This document shows, one piece after another, positions 17,822 to 24,410 of a stretch of 25,956 nt of DNA. The DNA is taken from the NCBI GenBank assembly GCA_036518955.1, contig DATDMG010000107.1, forward strand, positions 1-25,956. Direction: 5' to 3'. The notes beneath the pieces are model-generated. The model saw only the letters and a program-made list of their open reading frames with translations, ran no database searches and was not told where the DNA came from. This DNA comes from DATDMG01 sp036518955 (GTDB taxonomy: Bacteria; Actinomycetota; Actinomycetes; Actinomycetales; Kineosporiaceae). Numbering within the stretch: the first letter of the stretch is position 1; each line of letters starts with the position of its first letter. Position numbers and translations under genes: made by a program.

Positions 17822-18090
17822 GGCTGCGCACCCCGGTTCGACGACGTCGCAGGCGATCAGGACGAACTGCGCGGGCGAGAGGCGACGACGCCCGTTCTGG
17901 ATGCCGACCACGAGCGACGACTGGCGACCGAGCAGCCGCCCGCGTCGCTCCGCGGCCCCTGGGACGCGGTCGTCCACTGCGCGGCGGACACCCGGTGGAG
18001 CCAGACTGCCGCGGAGGCACTCCACGCGAACGCGGACCCGCTCACGGCACTGGCCATGGTGACCTCGGACGACACCCACGTCGTCCATTG
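17822..18090 (+). pseudogene. Fragment of a thioester-reductase-type SDR (NAD_binding_4)
   Basis: In the frame beginning at 17822 the translation contains PWDAVVHCAADTRWSQTAAE, then ALHANADPLTALAMVTSDDT and HVVH. This matches the middle of extended SDR/thioester reductase domains, where DxVVHxAAxxxW is followed by an Asn and a strand ending HVSTAY. The match ends abruptly at HVVH and then continues in an unrelated domain without a stop. The nucleotide-binding glycine motif and the catalytic Tyr-Lys are missing, so this is a remnant. Confidence 0.55.
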
Positions 18091-18240
18091 TCCCGTGAAC
18101 TTCAGGCAGGTCAGTGGCGACCTGGAGCGTTTCGAAGGCGCATGGGAGATCACTGCTCACGGCAGCCGACCTCACCCGCGCCCGGCTGAGCATCTCCTTC
18201 GAGATCGGGATCCCGCTCCTGGCGGGAATGCTGAACCCTT
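18085..18240 (+). pseudogene. Fragment of an SRPBCC (polyketide cyclase-like) protein
   Basis: In the same frame as the SDR piece, FRQVSGDLERFEGAWEI resembles an SRPBCC strand pair. Near 18155 the frame shifts by one, and the adjacent frame then reads LTAADLTRARLSISFEIGIP followed by LLAGMLNP, the expected next strand and the start of the long C-terminal helix in this fold. Both ends and the frame are broken. Confidence 0.5.
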
Positions 18241-18505
18241 CGAGACGCTGCTGCGCCACGCCGCACCGGGGACCGTGGTGACTGCCAAGATCGTCGGACA
18301 GGGCGCCGTGGAAGCGGACGCGGACGGCGCCGTGGTGCGGTTGTCCGACGGGCGTGCGGTCATCGACTTCGGGTCCTACGGGGTGGCACTGCTCGGGCAC
18401 AGGCACCCGGACGTGATAGCCGCTGTCGCGGAACAGCTTCACCACATGACCAGTGCCACCCGAACGCTCGCCAACCCCGTCGCCGTCGGTTTGCTGTCGA
18501 CCTGA
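18235..18505 (+). pseudogene. N-terminal fragment of a class III (PLP) aminotransferase
   Basis: The stretch reads VVRLSDGRAVIDFGSYGVAL, then LGHRHPDVIAAVAEQLHHM and TSATRTLANPVA. This is the recognisable N-terminal region of class III aminotransferases (DG..Y.DF.sG.....GH.hP.v..Av..Q). It stops at 18505 after about 85 residues, before the PLP-binding core and the catalytic Lys, so it cannot be active. Confidence 0.65.
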
Positions 18506-18515
18506 CGGGGCGGTT

Positions 18516-18724
18516 CGGGCCGCGCCTGCAGCGGGTGTGGCGGTGCGGCGCCGAGTCGCCCACGAGCTCGAGCTCCAGCTCGAGCGGATCGCGCTGGTCG
18601 CGCCCATGACCGTCCCGAAGACCACGAGCGACAAGATCCAACGCGCGCTCTGCCACCGGCAGCTCGCCGAGGGCAGGCCGGACCTCATCGCCGATTGGCG
18701 CCTGGGTGACCCATCCCGCGCCTG
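18516..18724 (+). pseudogene. C-terminal fragment of a fatty acyl-AMP ligase
   Basis: In the frame ending at TGA 18722-18724 the translation reads RRRVAHELELQLERIALVAP, then MTVPKTTSDKIQRALCHRQL. This is the C-terminal lobe of adenylate-forming enzymes, where PKT(S/T)SGK(I/V)QR holds the catalytic Lys; here the usual Gly is Asp. Only about 65 residues of an enzyme normally near 580 remain. Confidence 0.65.
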
Positions 18725-19049
18725 ACGGGCGGCGACCGGCCTTCCTGAGACCGTTTGTCGAGAAGGCGACGGAGGAGGACCACCCGTCCAGCGAGTCAGG
18801 AACCTGTTCTGGCACACCGACGGTGGCCAACGCCGTCACCCGGGCCGAGGTTCACCGCTCAGCCCGTGATGCATGCCACAGCAGCCGCCCCGAACCCCAC
18901 CCGCGGACCGGGCGTATCCGCCAGGTGCGGCAGCATCCACGGCGGCACGCAGACACCTTGATCCCACGCAGAAGGACTTGCCCGTGAAGCGCTCCCTGAC
19001 CATCCTCGACGCGACCGTGGATCACGAATTCGCACGCACTGGAGGCACC
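18725..19049. other. Intergenic stretch upstream of the DoxX-like gene
   Basis: I see no recognisable gene in these 325 bp. The final 66 bp could be coding if the DoxX-like gene starts at the GTG at 18984, which has AAGGA seven bases upstream. No clear promoter is visible. Confidence 0.4.
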
Positions 19050-19475
19050 ATGTTTGATGCACTACGCGACTACATTCGCGCATTCTTTCGGATCGCCGTC
19101 GGGTTTCTTTTCGCCTGCCATGGGGCCGCCTCCCTTTTCGGCGTCCTCGGCGGGGCGGCAGAGGGGGGCGGCGCCGTCCCCGTGGGCACCTGGCCGGTCT
19201 GGTACGCCGCGCTCATCCAACTCGTCACCGGGATCCTGGTGGCCTTCGGCCTGCTGGTCGTCCCGGCGTCGCTGCTGGCGTCCGGCTCGATGGCCTACGC
19301 CTACTTCGTCGTCCATCAGAAGGACGGCCTCCTTCCGATCCTCAACCAAGGCGAGCCCGCAGCCATGTTCTCGCTGGCGTTCCTGCTCATCGCCACGCTG
19401 GGAACCAGCCCGTATTCGGTGGATTACGTGATCGCGAGCCGGCGCACGCCGCGGAACGCTGACATGACGCGTTGA
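19050..19475 (+). CDS. DoxX-like small membrane protein
   Basis: The 141-residue protein has four hydrophobic helices (about residues 9-30, 45-70, 75-92 and 102-122) and the DoxX family start RAFFRIAVGFLFACHGAASL, with the polar His-Gly in helix 1. DoxX proteins are four-helix membrane proteins linked to redox or quinone functions; the specific role here is unknown. The ATG at 19050 has GGAGG four bases upstream. A GTG at 18984 in the same frame also has a good AAGGA site and would add 22 residues without a domain, so the start is uncertain. It is convergent with the DUF4260 gene. Confidence 0.8.
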   Translation: MFDALRDYIRAFFRIAVGFLFACHGAASLFGVLGGAAEGGGAVPVGTWPVWYAALIQLVTGILVAFGLLVVPASLLASGSMAYAYFVVHQKDGLLPILNQGEPAAMFSLAFLLIATLGTSPYSVDYVIASRRTPRNADMTR

Positions 19476-19630
19476 GCCGGACCTCTCCTGTGTGGAGCAG
19501 GGATGACTCTGGGGCGGGGACCGGGCTCTTCGTTCCTGTGCGTCCTTTCGGTTGCCGGGACGCGGTTCTCCTGCGGTTCCCCAGGGGTGGGCGCCGTGCC
19601 GGGACTGCCGGGACTCAGCCAGCGGTCGAG

Positions 19631-20203
19631 TCACCCACGCGGCGAGGGCTCTCCGGCCTCCGGCCTCCGGCCTCCGGCCGGGAGCGACGGCTTGGCGTGG
19701 CCGTGGACACCCAGATGAGTAGCGGCCGGGTCATGGTCGTACTTGACGCCGTACTTCATGAAGCGGTCGGCGCCGATGTGGATCAGCCCGACAGCGGCGA
19801 CGACACTGAGGAAGGGACGGTGGGTGGCGAGGCCGACGCCCAGGAACGTGAGCGGCAGCGGGGTGGTGTGCGCGAGGTTGTAGGTCCACGTCCCGACGCG
19901 GCGCCCGAGCAGGAACGCGAGCGCGGACAGGTCGGGAGCGAGGAAGAGGACCGGCAGCAGCCACCACGGCTGGTGGGCCGCGGCGTACAGCGCCAGGCCG
20001 GTCAGGGCGATGGAGACGCCCTCCACGCGCAGCCATGCCAACGGGCGACCGGTGACGACTCCCACCACGGGCAGGGCGCCGGCGACGGGCGGGTCGACCG
20101 TGGCTGGTTGCCGACCCTTGGCGGAGGGCACCGCGGGAACAGCCCCGGCAGACGTCGGGACTGGCACCGGCGTGTGCAGGTGGGTGGAGGTGAAGCTGGG
20201 CAT
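19631..20203 (-). CDS. DUF4260 family membrane protein
   Basis: The 190 residues hold the DUF4260 pattern from about residue 57: LRVEGVSIALTGLALYAAAH, then FLAPDLSALAFLLGRRVGTW, YNLAHT, and IHIGADRFMKYGVKY with THLG at the end. It has about four hydrophobic helices. No function is established for the family. The first 55 residues are a Pro/Val/Ala-rich extension longer than usual; the ATG at 20203 is kept because GGAG lies six bases upstream, but an internal start is possible. The last codons contain a 7-bp repeat (19651-19678). It is the third gene of a leaderless operon and begins 33 bp after the TetR stop, so it is likely the repressor's target. Confidence 0.8.
   Translation of the reverse strand: MPSFTSTHLHTPVPVPTSAGAVPAVPSAKGRQPATVDPPVAGALPVVGVVTGRPLAWLRVEGVSIALTGLALYAAAHQPWWLLPVLFLAPDLSALAFLLGRRVGTWTYNLAHTTPLPLTFLGVGLATHRPFLSVVAAVGLIHIGADRFMKYGVKYDHDPAATHLGVHGHAKPSLPAGGRRPEAGEPSPRG
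19651..19678 (-). repeat. Four tandem copies of a 7-bp unit in the 3' end of the DUF4260 gene
   Basis: ctccggc is repeated exactly four times. Seven is not a multiple of three, so gain or loss of a copy would change the reading frame of the last 15 or so codons of the DUF4260 gene. Confidence 0.85.
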
Positions 20204-20236
20204 GGGGTCTCCACTACGGGGGTGGTCGGAAGCCGT

Positions 20237-20797
20237 TCACGGCGTCGTGAAGCCGGCGATGAGGGTGTCGACCAGGACGCGGTAGCTGTTGTCGAGGTCT
20301 CGCGGCAGGCCGAACCCGCCGCTGATCTCGAGACTGACGAACCCGTGCAGGGCTGACCGCAGGGCGCGGGTGGCGTCGATCGCGGCGTCGCCGCTCAGAC
20401 CGAACCCGGCCAGAACTTCCAGGATGACCTGGGCCACCTCGTTGCTGACACGTAGGTCCTCGTCGTCGCCGGGTGCCGGCGCGCGCACCGTCGCGGCGTA
20501 ACGGCCGGGGTGCTCGCGGACCCAACGGCGGTAGGTGTCGGCGAGAGCGGTGACCGCCGCAGGGCCGGATCGGCCGATGCAGGAGCGGGCCAGCGCCTCC
20601 CCCAGTTCGCGTTTGGCCTGGACCGAGACGCCACGCTGCAGCCCGTCCAGGGAGGGGATGTGCTTGTACAGCGACGGTTGCCGCACGTTGAGCCGTTCGG
20701 CGAGCGCCGCGAGTGTCAACCGTGAATACCCCTGCTCGTCGGCCAGGTCGGCGGCTTCACGGACGACGCGTTCTGCGGTCAGTCCGGCCCTAGGCAT
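20237..20797 (-). CDS. TetR/AcrR-family regulator with WHG-type C-terminal domain
   Basis: This 186-residue regulator has a TetR HTH (VVREAADLADEQGYSRLTLA, then ALAERLNVRQPSLYKHIPSL) and a C-terminal domain with ALHGFVSLEISGGFGLPRD, the WHG signature. Its ATG at 20797 overlaps the last codons of the 39-codon ORF, so it depends on translation of that ORF or re-initiation; I see no strong ribosome-binding site of its own. It probably represses its own operon by binding TAGC-N6-GCTA in the promoter spacer (20925-20938). The downstream DUF4260 gene begins 33 bp after its stop. Confidence 0.9.
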   Translation of the reverse strand: MPRAGLTAERVVREAADLADEQGYSRLTLAALAERLNVRQPSLYKHIPSLDGLQRGVSVQAKRELGEALARSCIGRSGPAAVTALADTYRRWVREHPGRYAATVRAPAPGDDEDLRVSNEVAQVILEVLAGFGLSGDAAIDATRALRSALHGFVSLEISGGFGLPRDLDNSYRVLVDTLIAGFTTP

Positions 20798-20909
20798 GAG
20801 TGTCCACCCGGGTCAGGAAGTCGACGACCGCGGGGACGAGGACGTCCGGCCGTTGCACGTCGTAGCGGATGCGGCCCTCCGGCCGATCCTCGCGATCAAT
20901 CGTCGTCAT
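20790..20909 (-). CDS. 39-residue leader ORF of the TetR operon, probably leaderless
   Basis: The ORF encodes a 39-residue acidic peptide (MTTIDREDRPEGRIRYDVQR followed by PDVLVPAVVDFLTRVDTHA). I do not recognise it. Support for translation is positional: a clear promoter places the transcription start about 7 bp after the -10, exactly at this ATG, and its stop overlaps the TetR ATG by a few bases (stop 20792-20790, TetR ATG 20797-20795). It may be a small protein, or a leader whose translation delivers ribosomes to the TetR start, which lacks its own ribosome-binding site. Confidence 0.6.
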   Translation of the reverse strand: MTTIDREDRPEGRIRYDVQRPDVLVPAVVDFLTRVDTHA

Positions 20910-20916
20910 GCAAGGA

Positions 20917-20945
20917 ACACTACTTAGCGAATTAGCTAGTGTCAA
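20917..20945 (-). promoter_or_regulatory. Promoter with embedded operator for the leader-TetR-DUF4260 operon
   Basis: On the minus strand TTGACA (20945-20940) and TAGTGT (20922-20917) are separated by exactly 17 bp, and the ATG at 20909 follows after 7 bp. The spacer holds the inverted repeat TAGC-N6-GCTA (20925-20938) within ACTAGCTAATTCGCTAAGT, so a bound repressor would sit between the -35 and -10. It is A/T-rich against its surroundings. Confidence 0.82.
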
Positions 20946-21006
20946 TAGCCCTTGGCGGAGGGGGATCGCGCCTGGAACATCGTGCATGGAACATTCCGCA
21001 CAGTGA

Positions 21007-21040
21007 AACCCAGGGGCGCCGCCTGGGACGCCCCTGGGTT
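21007..21040 (-). terminator. Strong hairpin at the 3' end of the chemoreceptor remnant
   Basis: AACCCAGGGGCG (21007-21018) and CGCCCCTGGGTT (21029-21040) form a perfect 12-bp stem with a 10-base loop, followed on the minus strand by TTTC. It lies directly where the receptor homology ends, so it is probably the old gene's terminator brought close by a 3' deletion. Confidence 0.75.
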
Positions 21041-22424
21041 CCTGCGGGCCGCAACCTGGGAGCGTTCGGTGAGCTCGCCGACCTCGGTCGCGACGACGGC
21101 GAAGCCCTTGCCCTGCTCCCCGGCGCGGGCGGCGGCCTCGATGGTGGCGATGTCCTTCATCGCCGTGACGGTCTGCTGCACAGCGGCCCCACCTTCGGTG
21201 GCCTCCGTGGCCGTCTTGCTCGCGATCCCCTCGGTGACCTTGGCGTTCTCCCGTTCTGGGTCACCGAGGCGGACATCTGCTCGACGTTGGCGCTGGTCTC
21301 CTCCACGCTGGCAGCCTGCTCGGTGGTCGCCTGGGAAAGGGCCTGGGACGCGCCGGAGATCTGGTCGGCGGCCAGCGCCAACTGGGCGGCGGCGTCCGTC
21401 ACCTGCGCCATCGTGTCGGCGAGCTTGCCGACGGTGCTGTTGACCGCCAGCCGCAGGTCCTCCAGCTGCCCGCAGTAGGTCTGGGTCACGGTCCTGGTCA
21501 GGTCGCCCTGCTCCATCGCAGCCAGGACCCCGAGACCTCGGTGAGCGGGCCGATCACCGCGTCCAGGGTGTTGTTGACCCCCTGGATGATCTCCCGGAAC
21601 CCGCCGTGGTGCCGGCTGGTGTCCGCGCGCACCTCCAGCCGCCCTTCCACCGCGGCAGTGGCCAGCGTGAAGGCCTCCTCGATCAGGGCCTGCAGGTTGC
21701 GGCGGACCTGCTCGATGGTGTCGTTGATGAACGCCTTCTTGCCCGGGAACTGCTCCAGCGGGGCATCGAAATCACCCTCGACGACCGCCATGGCCTTCTT
21801 CTTCACCGCGATGTGCCCGGCCACCATGTCGTTCACTCCCTGGGCCATCGTGGCGTAGTCGCCGGTGAACTCCCCGGCCGGGATGCGCACGTCGATGTCG
21901 CCCTTGTCGTGCTCGGCGGACATCCGGTTCACCTCCCCCAGCAGCCGCCCAGCTTGGCCGAGGCCTCGGCCAGCTGGGGCAACGGCGTGGTGATCATCCT
22001 GGTGATCCACACACTGACGGCCAGGAGCAGCGGCACTGCCAGGACGACGACCACCCGCGACGGCGGTCTGCTCAGCGGCGAGGGTGTCTCCCAGGCGCGT
22101 GGTGAGCTGCGCGGAGCGGCTGGCCAGCACGGTGCTGTTGGAGCTCACCTGCTGCTGGATCCTGCCGGCCCGGGCCGTTTCCGCCGTGAGCGCGGCGGAA
22201 GCCGCCGGGGTACCCGGGTCGATGGCCGCCAGGCGGGGAATCTTCTGCTGGACCTCCTTCAGCCAGTGCCGGTAGTCCCCGCCCAGGGCGCTCACCCCCG
22301 TGCGCGGGTCTGCCGGCAGGTCCAGCCCGTCCAGGCGCCCGGCGGCCTGGCCCGCCGCGGCCAGCGCCGCGGACGCCGCCTGGGATGCCGTGGCCGCTGC
22401 CGGCAGCAGCAGCCTGCGCCACAC
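21041..22424 (-). pseudogene. Degraded methyl-accepting chemotaxis protein
   Basis: Pieces of one receptor occur in order across two or more minus-strand frames. First is a helical sensor (to about 22060). Then comes TM2 and the HAMP start in another frame (VVVVLAVPLLLAVSVWITRM, then ITTPLPQLAEA; about 22055-21950). A helical region follows with repeated HAMP-like units (about 21950-21530). The signalling domain begins EQGDLTRTVTQ and includes TTEQAASVEETSANVEQMSA. A further frame carries AVQQTVTAMKDIA joined directly to TIEAAARAGEQGKGFAVVA. About 20 residues of the most conserved hairpin tip (normally containing IAxQTNLLALNA) are deleted. The C-terminus is cut at ERSQVAA, beside the hairpin. 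At least four frame changes plus a deletion mean it cannot act as a receptor. The first transmembrane helix is also missing. Confidence 0.82.
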
Positions 22425-22557
22425 GAAACGGCGGCGGCCCGGGGGGGATCGGCCGCACCGGACGCATGGCGTGCGGGATGCCGGAACCCCTCCACGGCGA
22501 CTACGTGCTGGGGGCCGCGGAGCGCGTGTGCGACTCCCGACACGTCACGCCGCGTCG

Positions 22558-23307
22558 TCAGCCGAGGGCGGCGACCATCTTCTTCATCTGGGTGAGCTCA
22601 GCGGACTGGCTGGTGATGATGGTCTGGGCGAGCTTCTTCGCCTCCGGGTTGGCGCCCTTGGCGAGCTCGGTCTTGGCCATCGCGATGGCGCCGGAGTGGT
22701 GCTCCTGCATGAGGGTCAGGAACACCTTGTCGACCGAGATACCGGTCGCGTCCTCGATCTGCTTCATCTGCGCGTCGCTCATCATCCCGGTCATGGTCAT
22801 CCCGCCCATGTCACCGCTCATGGCCATGTGGGGGTCGGGGACCTTCTGACCCCAGCCCTTCAGCCACCCCGACAGGATGGCGATCTCCGGGGACTGAGCC
22901 TTCTTGATCTGCTCCGCGAGCGCCTTCACCTGCGGGTTGCCGGTCTTGGCCAGGACCATGTCCGCCATCTCCACGGCCTGCCCGTGATGCGGGATCATCC
23001 CGGTCGCGAACGCGACGTCCTCGGCGTTGTGCGCGCCTTTCGCCGCCGGACCGGGAGTGACCGGCGGATACGACAGGGCCGCCGTCCCGCCTGACGACGC
23101 CCCGCCCGCCCCGGAGGACATCCCCGGCATGCCCGCCATGCCGGACGAGGTCGCGGAGGCTGCCGCGGAGGAGCCGCCGGAACTCGCCGCGGCCGAACCG
23201 GCAGGGGACGTGGTGTCGGCCCCGCTGCCGCCCCCGCAGGCGGCGAGGACGACGGCCAGCCCGAGCGCCGGGGCAGCCGAGAGAAGGCGGGTGCGGTGGG
23301 CAGACAT
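22558..23307 (-). CDS. DUF305 lipoprotein, Met/His-rich (probable metal-related)
   Basis: The 249-residue protein starts with a lipoprotein signal peptide (LGLAVVLAACGGGSG, Cys in the lipobox), so it is likely anchored outside the membrane. A disordered Ser/Ala/Gly linker with MAGMPGMSSG follows. The DUF305 domain then has FATGMIPHHGQAVEMADMVL, and a second MQEHHSGAIAMAK with a Met-rich DMGGMTMTGMMSDAQM between. Paired HH and many Met residues suggest binding of copper or another soft metal; DUF305 genes often sit near copper resistance genes, but none is seen here. The ATG at 23307 has AGGAGA about 10 bases upstream. An 11-bp direct repeat (23430-23450) and a possible -10 (TTATGC, 23392-23387) suggest activation by an OmpR-type regulator. 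Confidence 0.85.
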   Translation of the reverse strand: MSAHRTRLLSAAPALGLAVVLAACGGGSGADTTSPAGSAAASSGGSSAAASATSSGMAGMPGMSSGAGGASSGGTAALSYPPVTPGPAAKGAHNAEDVAFATGMIPHHGQAVEMADMVLAKTGNPQVKALAEQIKKAQSPEIAILSGWLKGWGQKVPDPHMAMSGDMGGMTMTGMMSDAQMKQIEDATGISVDKVFLTLMQEHHSGAIAMAKTELAKGANPEAKKLAQTIITSQSAELTQMKKMVAALG

Positions 23308-23756
23308 GGGGAAATCGTTCTCCTGCGTGTGGATGGATCGGGGCACCGACGCCGCGGCCCCCTGGAGCGGAGGGCACGAGGTTAGGCATAACAGGGTCGG
23401 GAAATCGCGCCGAGGAGCGGCTCCCCGAGGAACCTTCATCGAACCTTCATGGGCGGCGGACGCGGGGACGTCAACCGCCAGCTCCAGCGGTCCTGGGCCG
23501 AGGCGTCGCGCGGCGGCCCTCGGCCGGGACGTCCTCAGGTGACCAGGGGAAACCCAGGCCGGCGTCCGTGCGTAGGAGAGGCACTCGCTGTCGAGCCATG
23601 CCAGCGCCGGCCCGGGCCGGCGGTTGGACGGGCTTCGGTGAATCCATACCGAACTCCGCGGCGGCAGCTGGCAAGAGAGGGTGTCGGAGCCCCACGTGGA
23701 GGTCGCATGCATACCGCTTTGCCGAGTTCGCGATGGCCGGGAGGAGTGGTTCGATC
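23308..23756. other. Divergent intergenic region between DUF305 and the sigma factor
   Basis: No gene is supported in these 449 bp; open frames here are antisense or lack domains. It holds the direct repeat at 23430-23450, a possible DUF305 -10 (23392-23387 on the minus strand) and the sigma-factor ribosome-binding site GGGAGGAG (23739-23746). Confidence 0.45.
23430..23450 (-). promoter_or_regulatory. Direct repeat with 11-bp period upstream of DUF305
   Basis: GAACCTTCAT occurs at 23430-23439 and again at 23441-23450, so the units repeat every 11 bp, about one helical turn. On the minus strand this reads ATGAAGGTTC twice. Such spacing is typical of OmpR/PhoB-type response-regulator sites. 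It lies about 120-140 bp upstream of the DUF305 start and upstream of a candidate -10. Confidence 0.5.
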
Positions 23757-24350
23757 ATGGTGTTGATCACCCCGGCGGAGAGGTCCAGCGGTTCGCCGGA
23801 CTCGGAACTGATCAAAGATTCGGGGGCGGATCCGGAGCGGTTCGGAGCGCTGTTCGACCGTCACGCCGCCGAGATCCATCGGTTCCTCGCCCGGCGGGTG
23901 GGTGTGTCGATGGCGGACGACCTGGTGTCGGAGACGTTCCTGGTCGCGTTCCGGTTGCGAGCCCGCTACGACCCTTCTCGCGCCGACGCGCGGCCGTGGC
24001 TGTTCGGGATCGCGACGAACCTGTTGAGACGGCACCGGCGGTCGGAGGGGGCGCACTACCGACTGCTCGCCCGGACGGGAACCGACCGGCTGGACGGGCG
24101 CGACCATGCCGAGGACGTCGCGGAGCGGATGACCGCTGCGGGCGAGGCCCGGCAGGTGGCCGCGGCGCTCGCGGCGCTCACGCCGAAGGAACGCGACGTG
24201 TTGCTGATGTCGGTGTGGGCCGGCCTGTCCTACGACGAGATCGCCAGCGCGCTGTCCATCCCCGTGGGGACGGTGCGCTCGCGCCTGAACCGCGCCAGGA
24301 CCCGGCTGCGGCAGGTCCTCGACCGAGGGCTGGCACGCCGTGACGTGTGA
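23757..24350 (+). CDS. ECF-type RNA polymerase sigma factor
   Basis: The 197 residues contain region 2 (FGALFDRHAAEIHRFLARRV, then ADDLVSETFLVAFRLR and RPWLFGIATNLLRRHRR) and region 4 (ALTPKERDVLLMSVWAGLSY, then DEIASALSIPVGTVRSRLNRARTRLRQVL). There is no region 3, as expected for ECF sigma factors. The ATG at 23757 has GGGAGGAG ten bases upstream; ATG 23733 is an alternative. The next gene begins 12-57 bp downstream and encodes a membrane protein of the CU044_5270 family, regularly paired with such sigma factors and probably acting as their regulator. The signal is unknown. Confidence 0.93.
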   Translation: MVLITPAERSSGSPDSELIKDSGADPERFGALFDRHAAEIHRFLARRVGVSMADDLVSETFLVAFRLRARYDPSRADARPWLFGIATNLLRRHRRSEGAHYRLLARTGTDRLDGRDHAEDVAERMTAAGEARQVAAALAALTPKERDVLLMSVWAGLSYDEIASALSIPVGTVRSRLNRARTRLRQVLDRGLARRDV

Positions 24351-24374
24351 GCGGGGAAAGTCATGATCAAGGTA

Positions 24375-24410
24375 GGGAGGAGATCGGTGATGGGGAGGAG
24401 CCCGGTGATG
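24375..24410 (+). repeat. Tandem duplication of a ribosome-binding site and start codon
   Basis: Two adjacent 18-bp units, 24375-24392 (gggaggagatcggtgatg) and 24393-24410 (gggaggagcccggtgatg), match at 16 of 18 positions. Each contains GGGAGGAG, a 7-bp spacer and an ATG. The two ATGs (24390 and 24408) are in the same frame, so the gene has two nearly equal initiation sites. Confidence 0.85.

Noticed and set aside
20973..20994. Direct repeat TGGAACAT beside the receptor remnant
   Set aside because: Two short copies 14 bp apart with no promoter or gene start next to them; probably chance.
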